A program made the position numbers and the translations under genes. Below, piece after piece: positions 62,219 to 64,000 of a DNA stretch of 64,000 nucleotides (its first letter is position 1; each line of letters begins with the position of its first letter). Origin of the DNA: Planctomycetota bacterium. Lineage in GTDB: Bacteria; Planctomycetota; UBA1135; GCA-002686595. The DNA is taken from positions 1 to 64,000 of the forward strand of contig JADHOC010000007.1 in NCBI GenBank assembly GCA_016779205.1. Direction: 5' to 3'. The notes beneath the pieces are model-generated. The model saw only the letters and a list, made by a program, of their open reading frames with translations, was not told where the DNA came from and did no database searches.

Positions 62219-63691
62219 ATGTCTCTGATTCCTCTCCACCGAGCAACTCGCTTTGCGTTGCCGCTCGGCCTGGCGCTGATGGCCTCGCAGAGCGCCGTCC
62301 ACGCCTCGCCCCAGGCCCTGTCCCGGCTGTTCGTGCCCCCGACGCCCGATGAAATTCAGGCCGTGCACGACGACTGGGCGAGCCGATCGATCGATATCGC
62401 CGGCTTTCAATTGGAGGCGACCGGCCTCGGACCGTCGAACGCCGAGGTGCACATCATCAGCCACCTGTCGGAGGGCGAGAGGCACTACGCCGCGGTTCGC
62501 TTCCCGCAGAACTACGAGCCGGGTCAGCCGTACGCCGCGCTGATCCTCTGCCATGGCGGCCTCATCGGGGTCTCGGTGGAGGAAGCGTCGAACCTCCTCT
62601 CGACCTTCCCGGGCCAGTGCGTGGACGACGACTACTTCATCCTGATGCCGTCGTTCCGTGGAGAGGCCCTCACGAGCGCCTTCGCGGGCACCTTCATCTC
62701 CGGCGGGCAGCCGAGCTACGCGGATCGGGACGTGGACGATGTGCGCTCCATGCTCTCGACGCTCCTCGTCGAGTACCCCGACATCGACGACGCTCGAGTG
62801 GCGGCGTGGGGGATCAGTCGCGGCGCGGCCACGGCGATGCTCCTCAAGGTGAGGGACCCGAGGATCCGCCGCGTCGTGAACATGTTCGGCTTCACGGACC
62901 TCAGCCTTCCGAGCGTTCAGACCGAGGCGGACAACATCGTCAACAACGGTGCGCCGCCTCAGGGAATCGGGCGCGTCATCTACGAGACCACGATCGAGCC
63001 CTGGCTCAACGGCACCTACACGCTCGAAGAGGCACGCCTCTCGTGGCTCCGCCGCTCGCCCGCCTGGTTCCCCGACGGCCTCGGGCCGATTCAGGTGCAC
63101 CATGGCCTGCAGGACCTCTCGGTGGAGCCGGCCCACTCGGTCCTCCTGCTGGATCGGCTGTCAGCGCTCGGGCTGCCGGCGGGAGAGGTGGAGGCCTACC
63201 TCTATCCGAACGGCTCGCACGGGCTGAACTCGCTGGTCGGGCAAGGGCCGCGCGTCGAGGGCTTCCTCTGCGACCTGCAGCTGGGGCCGAGCGGCTATTG
63301 CGGCCCCATGACCTCCAGCGTGGCTGGCACCATCGCGTCGGCGGACTATCGCGGCTCGGCGTCGATCACCCAGAGCAACCTGTCGTTCGTGGTCAACAAC
63401 GCTCCGGCGGGTTCCGCTGGCATGGTGTTCCTGGCCTCCTCGAGGGCTTACTTCCCGAGCGGCGGCGGCTTCGTCTGCGTCGGGAGCGGAGCGCTCAGGG
63501 TCGGATTTGGCGCGGTCGATCCCTCGGGTCGATTCGAGCTTCCGATCGACCTCCGGACTCAGAATCCGGCCTTCGCGAGCATCCTGAGGCCGGGGGTGAG
63601 TGCTCACCTCCAGCTCGTCTATCGAGACATCGGGAACGGCAACGGCAACTGGAACTTCTCCAACGGGTTGGTCGTCCCGCTCCTCCCCTGA
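62219..63691 (+). CDS. secreted alpha/beta hydrolase with lineage-type C-terminal domain
   Basis: 490 residues from the ATG at 62219. A signal peptide (FALPLGLALMASQSAVHA) follows. The hydrolase part has the nucleophile elbow G-I-S200-R-G and a final His in NGSHGLNSL, like S9/dienelactone-type esterases. The C-terminal 130 residues (about 360-490) form a beta domain with FVCVGSGALRV and LQLVYRD...WNFSNGLVV. This is the same ending seen in two other secreted proteins here. TACAGT at 62044 could be a -10, giving a 160-nt leader. An upstream GTG overlaps that hexamer and was rejected. Confidence 0.75.
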   Translation: MSLIPLHRATRFALPLGLALMASQSAVHASPQALSRLFVPPTPDEIQAVHDDWASRSIDIAGFQLEATGLGPSNAEVHIISHLSEGERHYAAVRFPQNYEPGQPYAALILCHGGLIGVSVEEASNLLSTFPGQCVDDDYFILMPSFRGEALTSAFAGTFISGGQPSYADRDVDDVRSMLSTLLVEYPDIDDARVAAWGISRGAATAMLLKVRDPRIRRVVNMFGFTDLSLPSVQTEADNIVNNGAPPQGIGRVIYETTIEPWLNGTYTLEEARLSWLRRSPAWFPDGLGPIQVHHGLQDLSVEPAHSVLLLDRLSALGLPAGEVEAYLYPNGSHGLNSLVGQGPRVEGFLCDLQLGPSGYCGPMTSSVAGTIASADYRGSASITQSNLSFVVNNAPAGSAGMVFLASSRAYFPSGGGFVCVGSGALRVGFGAVDPSGRFELPIDLRTQNPAFASILRPGVSAHLQLVYRDIGNGNGNWNFSNGLVVPLLP

Positions 63692-63724
63692 GCTCGTCTC
63701 CCTCGCCTGGGGCGCAGAGAGAGG

Positions 63725-64000
63725 TCACCGGGAGAGCCGGTACCAGATCATGCCGGCGTACTCGTGGAGCGCCCAGCATGAGTCCCGCATGGTCTTGCCC
63801 CGCGGGATCAGCCCCTCGATGGTCCGGCTCGGGCCCGCGTGAGCTCCCGTTGGCGCGGCCAGCACCTGGACGCCCTCCTGCTCGAAGGCCTGGACCGCCC
63901 TCGGCATGTGCCAGGCGTTCGTGACGAGCGCGGCCTTGGCGTAGCCGCGGCGATCCATCAGCCGAGCCACCCCGCGCGCATTCCCTCGGGTGGTCTTCGC
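63725..64000 (-). CDS. DUF218/YdcF-like protein, C-terminal part (truncated by window end)
   Basis: About 91 codons remain; the gene enters from the right edge and its start lies beyond 64000. TTRGNARGVARLMDRRGY and AALVTNAWHMPRAVQAFEQEGVQVLAAPTG follow the SanA/ElyC/YdcF (DUF218) pattern, an envelope-associated family. WYRLSR ends the protein. It converges with the secreted hydrolase, 33 bp apart. Confidence 0.75.
   Translation of the reverse strand, partial: AKTTRGNARGVARLMDRRGYAKAALVTNAWHMPRAVQAFEQEGVQVLAAPTGAHAGPSRTIEGLIPRGKTMRDSCWALHEYAGMIWYRLSR

Overview
The window is about 64 kb of GC-rich, densely packed bacterial chromosome. Many neighbouring genes overlap by ATGA or GTGA, and I see no rRNA, tRNA, insertion sequence, prophage or CRISPR. 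Several traits suggest a Planctomycetota-like bacterium. These are secreted proteins that end in a shared Cys- and Trp/Tyr-Arg-Asp-containing C-terminal domain, a DUF1080 protein, many lipoproteins and sulfatase-fold proteins, and a HEAT-VWA protein. This assignment is an inference from recalled family distribution, not a database result.

Layout. 1-6.9 kb: TonB-dependent receptor, DUF1080 protein, a flippase-like membrane protein, a Cys-rich protein with a degenerate metallopeptidase-like region, and an acetyltransferase. 7-16.6 kb: a carboxypeptidase-regulatory-like protein, histidine ammonia-lyase overlapping DAHP synthase, a dihydrouridine synthase, a threonine-dehydratase-like enzyme overlapping a degenerate sulfatase-fold lipoprotein, and a TrmJ-like methyltransferase. 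16.6-24 kb: a secreted PPC-type protein, cobalamin adenosyltransferase, miaE, acylphosphatase, a thioredoxin-fold selenoprotein with a DUF3187 lipoprotein, patatin, Smr and a tiny lipoprotein. 24-32 kb: a phosphotransacetylase/AtuA-like operon, pyroglutamyl peptidase, a Met-rich protein and a large secreted metalloprotease. 32.4-41.4 kb: a hidden SelW-like selenoprotein, pyruvate kinase, a MinD-ParA-helix-hairpin-helix triad, aminotransferase plus phosphoribosyltransferase, and ferredoxin. 41.4-64 kb: M3 peptidase, a radical-SAM-like protein, two large exported proteins, a CoA-thioester operon, glcDEF glycolate oxidase, ROK kinase, glycogen synthase, M48 peptidase, phosphoglycerate mutase, a secreted hydrolase and a truncated DUF218 gene.

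The main discovery is two selenocysteine genes that ordinary gene calling breaks. At 19548-21107 an in-frame TGA sits exactly where the first Cys of a thioredoxin CxxC motif belongs (UxxC), and the frame stays open for 447 further codons. At 32429-32659 a 76-residue SelW/Rdx-family protein carries a CxxU motif. In both, a hairpin with the five-base loop GGUCU starts 21-23 nt after the UGA. That is the loop known from the E. coli fdhF SECIS, so the two genes support each other. The selenocysteine machinery itself is not in this window.

A second recurring signal is a TAnnnT hexamer 6-8 nt before the start codon of nine genes on both strands. It implies widespread leaderless transcription, alongside a minority of genes with clear Shine-Dalgarno sequences. 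Central carbon metabolism (pyruvate kinase, GpmI, GlgA, ROK kinase, glycolate oxidase, ferredoxin) and CoA-ester enzymes are consistent with a heterotroph that exports many proteins.
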